DNA from: Chryseobacterium ginsenosidimutans
GTDB taxonomy: Bacteria; Bacteroidota; Bacteroidia; Flavobacteriales; Weeksellaceae
Length of the DNA stretch: 64,000 nucleotides
Assembly (NCBI RefSeq): GCF_030823405.1
Contig: NZ_JAUSXC010000001.1
Coordinates: forward strand, 2,525,001-2,589,000
Direction: 5' to 3'
Made by a program: the position numbers and the translations under genes. Positions 63,641 to 64,000 of the stretch are shown here, piece after piece; within the stretch, counting starts at the first letter, position 1, and every line of letters begins with the position of its first letter. The notes below the pieces were generated by a model. The model had not been told where the DNA came from, did no database searches, and was given only the letters and a program-made list of their open reading frames with translations.

Positions 63641-63735
63641 AAAAGGAGCTATTCTAATATGCAGGCAAACGGCTACTCTAAGAGCCATGTAAGCGTAATT
63701 TAGCCAGAAGGGGAACTAGGAGAGGGAGAGTAATA
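63641..63735 (+). other. Compositionally distinct intergenic stretch with a 14-codon ORF
   Basis: The 220-base space between the thioredoxin-like gene and rplI holds a stretch with markedly more G and C than the rest of the intergenic DNA. It contains AAAAGGAG at 63641-63648, a rare Shine-Dalgarno-like sequence for this group, and ten bases later an ATG with 14 codons (63659-63703, peptide MQANGYSKSHVSVI) and TAG. GGAACTAGGAGAGGGAGAG follows. A short RNA or a leader peptide is possible. I do not recognise a known riboswitch or RNA family. Confidence 0.35.
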
Positions 63736-63776
63736 ATGTGATGATTAACTTCAAATACATACATATTCTAAAAAGT

Positions 63777-63802
63777 AAAACCACTTCATTTGAAGTGGTT
63801 TT
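63777..63802. terminator. Terminator of rplI (and of any transcript from the left)
   Basis: A perfect palindrome, AAAACCACTTCA and TGAAGTGGTTTT with a 2-base centre, is A/T-flanked on both sides. It serves the minus-strand rplI operon and can end plus-strand RNA as well. Confidence 0.8.
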
Positions 63803-63828
63803 ATATATTTAAGAAATTTCTTAAAATC

Positions 63829-64000
63829 TTAAGCTTCTTCAGAAGGAGTTTCTTCTACTTTAGCTGGTTTTGGAGCAGCTGGTTTAGGAGCTTCTACCGG
63901 TGCGTCAGATACGATATCGAATTCGAAATTGTACTCAACATTTCTGTGTAATCTGATGTTTGCAGTTACTTTACCTGTTCTCTTAATAGTGTTTCCAGGG
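63829..64000 (-). CDS. rplI: 50S ribosomal protein L9, C-terminal part
   Basis: The last 57 codons of rplI; the start is outside the window. The segment GNTIKRTGKVTANIRLHRNV is the L9 C-terminal domain, which contacts 23S rRNA away from the ribosome body. A flavobacterial Pro/Ala/Lys/Glu tail (EAPKPAAPKPAKVEETPSEE) follows. L9 usually lies downstream of rpsF and rpsR, which would be to the right of the window. Confidence 0.88.
   Translation of the reverse strand, partial: PGNTIKRTGKVTANIRLHRNVEYNFEFDIVSDAPVEAPKPAAPKPAKVEETPSEEA

Noticed and set aside
63641..63735. A known riboswitch (cobalamin, TPP, FMN, SAM-I, c-di-GMP-I) in the GC-richer gap
   Set aside because: The conserved boxes of these classes could not be matched, and no suitable gene follows on the plus strand.
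1..64000. CRISPR array, tRNA or rRNA genes, transposase or integrase genes
   Set aside because: None seen: no regularly spaced repeats, no cloverleaf-like GC-rich gaps, and no DDE or tyrosine-recombinase motifs in the proteins. A covariance search would be needed to rule out tRNAs fully.

Overview
The window looks like a chromosomal segment of a flavobacterium close to Chryseobacterium (Bacteroidetes, Weeksellaceae-like). The base composition is AT-rich. Recognisable promoters have the Bacteroidetes -7 box TAnnTTTG rather than a sigma70 -10 box, and starts mostly lack Shine-Dalgarno sequences. Secreted proteins carry short MKK-type signal peptides ending in a Gln near the cleavage site. Gene content fits too: M61 and M1 peptidases, HPP protein, TIGR01777 epimerase, SHOCT proteins, and an rplI gene with a long Pro/Ala-rich tail. 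I saw no rRNA, tRNA, CRISPR array, transposase or phage gene.

Layout. 1-12.6 kb is core genome: two secreted metallopeptidases, MepB-like protein, tatC, kdsD-type isomerase, recQ, a GT4 glycosyltransferase, lpdA and a CvfB-like S1 protein. 12.6-18.5 kb is an accessory, very AT-rich minus-strand operon: an uncharacterised protein, a LysM/PAAR-like (DUF4280-type) protein, a large modular protein with a probable cell-wall hydrolase C-terminus, and four small secreted-protein genes downstream, three of them broken by frameshifts. It reads as a contact-dependent effector module with an immunity-gene tail. 18.8-25.1 kb is a tetR-tolC-adaptor-RND efflux operon with a clear inverted-repeat operator. 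25-35 kb holds small core and accessory genes (J-domain/KTSC fusion, HPP, ssb-HRDC pair, hisS, a tandem pair of zinc-finger/PH/SHOCT proteins).

35.4-55 kb is the most distinctive part, because it concentrates polymer and amide-bond chemistry. Cyanophycin synthetase (cphA) is divergent from cyanophycinase (cphB), with an isoaspartyl peptidase next to cphB, so storage, depolymerisation and dipeptide cleavage are all present. Next comes a minus-strand cluster of two ATP-grasp proteins, a GCS2/YbdK carboxylate-amine ligase, a class I glutamine amidotransferase-like protein, an esterase, a third putative ligase, and an unannotated 35-residue ORF 5 bases after the first ATP-grasp gene. After it come an M17 aminopeptidase, an esterase with a glycogen-binding-type N-terminus, and the glycogen genes glgB-glgA-glgC.

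55.8-60 kb encodes the E1 and E2 subunits of 2-oxoglutarate dehydrogenase (sucA, sucB); the lpdA at 10 kb could supply E3. The end holds apaG, an exonuclease, a GT2 glycosyltransferase with an LpxL-like acyltransferase, a thioredoxin-fold protein, an intergenic stretch of unusual composition, and the 3' end of rplI.

A recurrent theme is gene breakage confined to small accessory membrane or secreted genes: four frameshifts and one in-frame stop. No large housekeeping gene in the window is affected. This favours real decay or slippage over random assembly error, though homopolymer miscalls cannot be excluded from the sequence alone.
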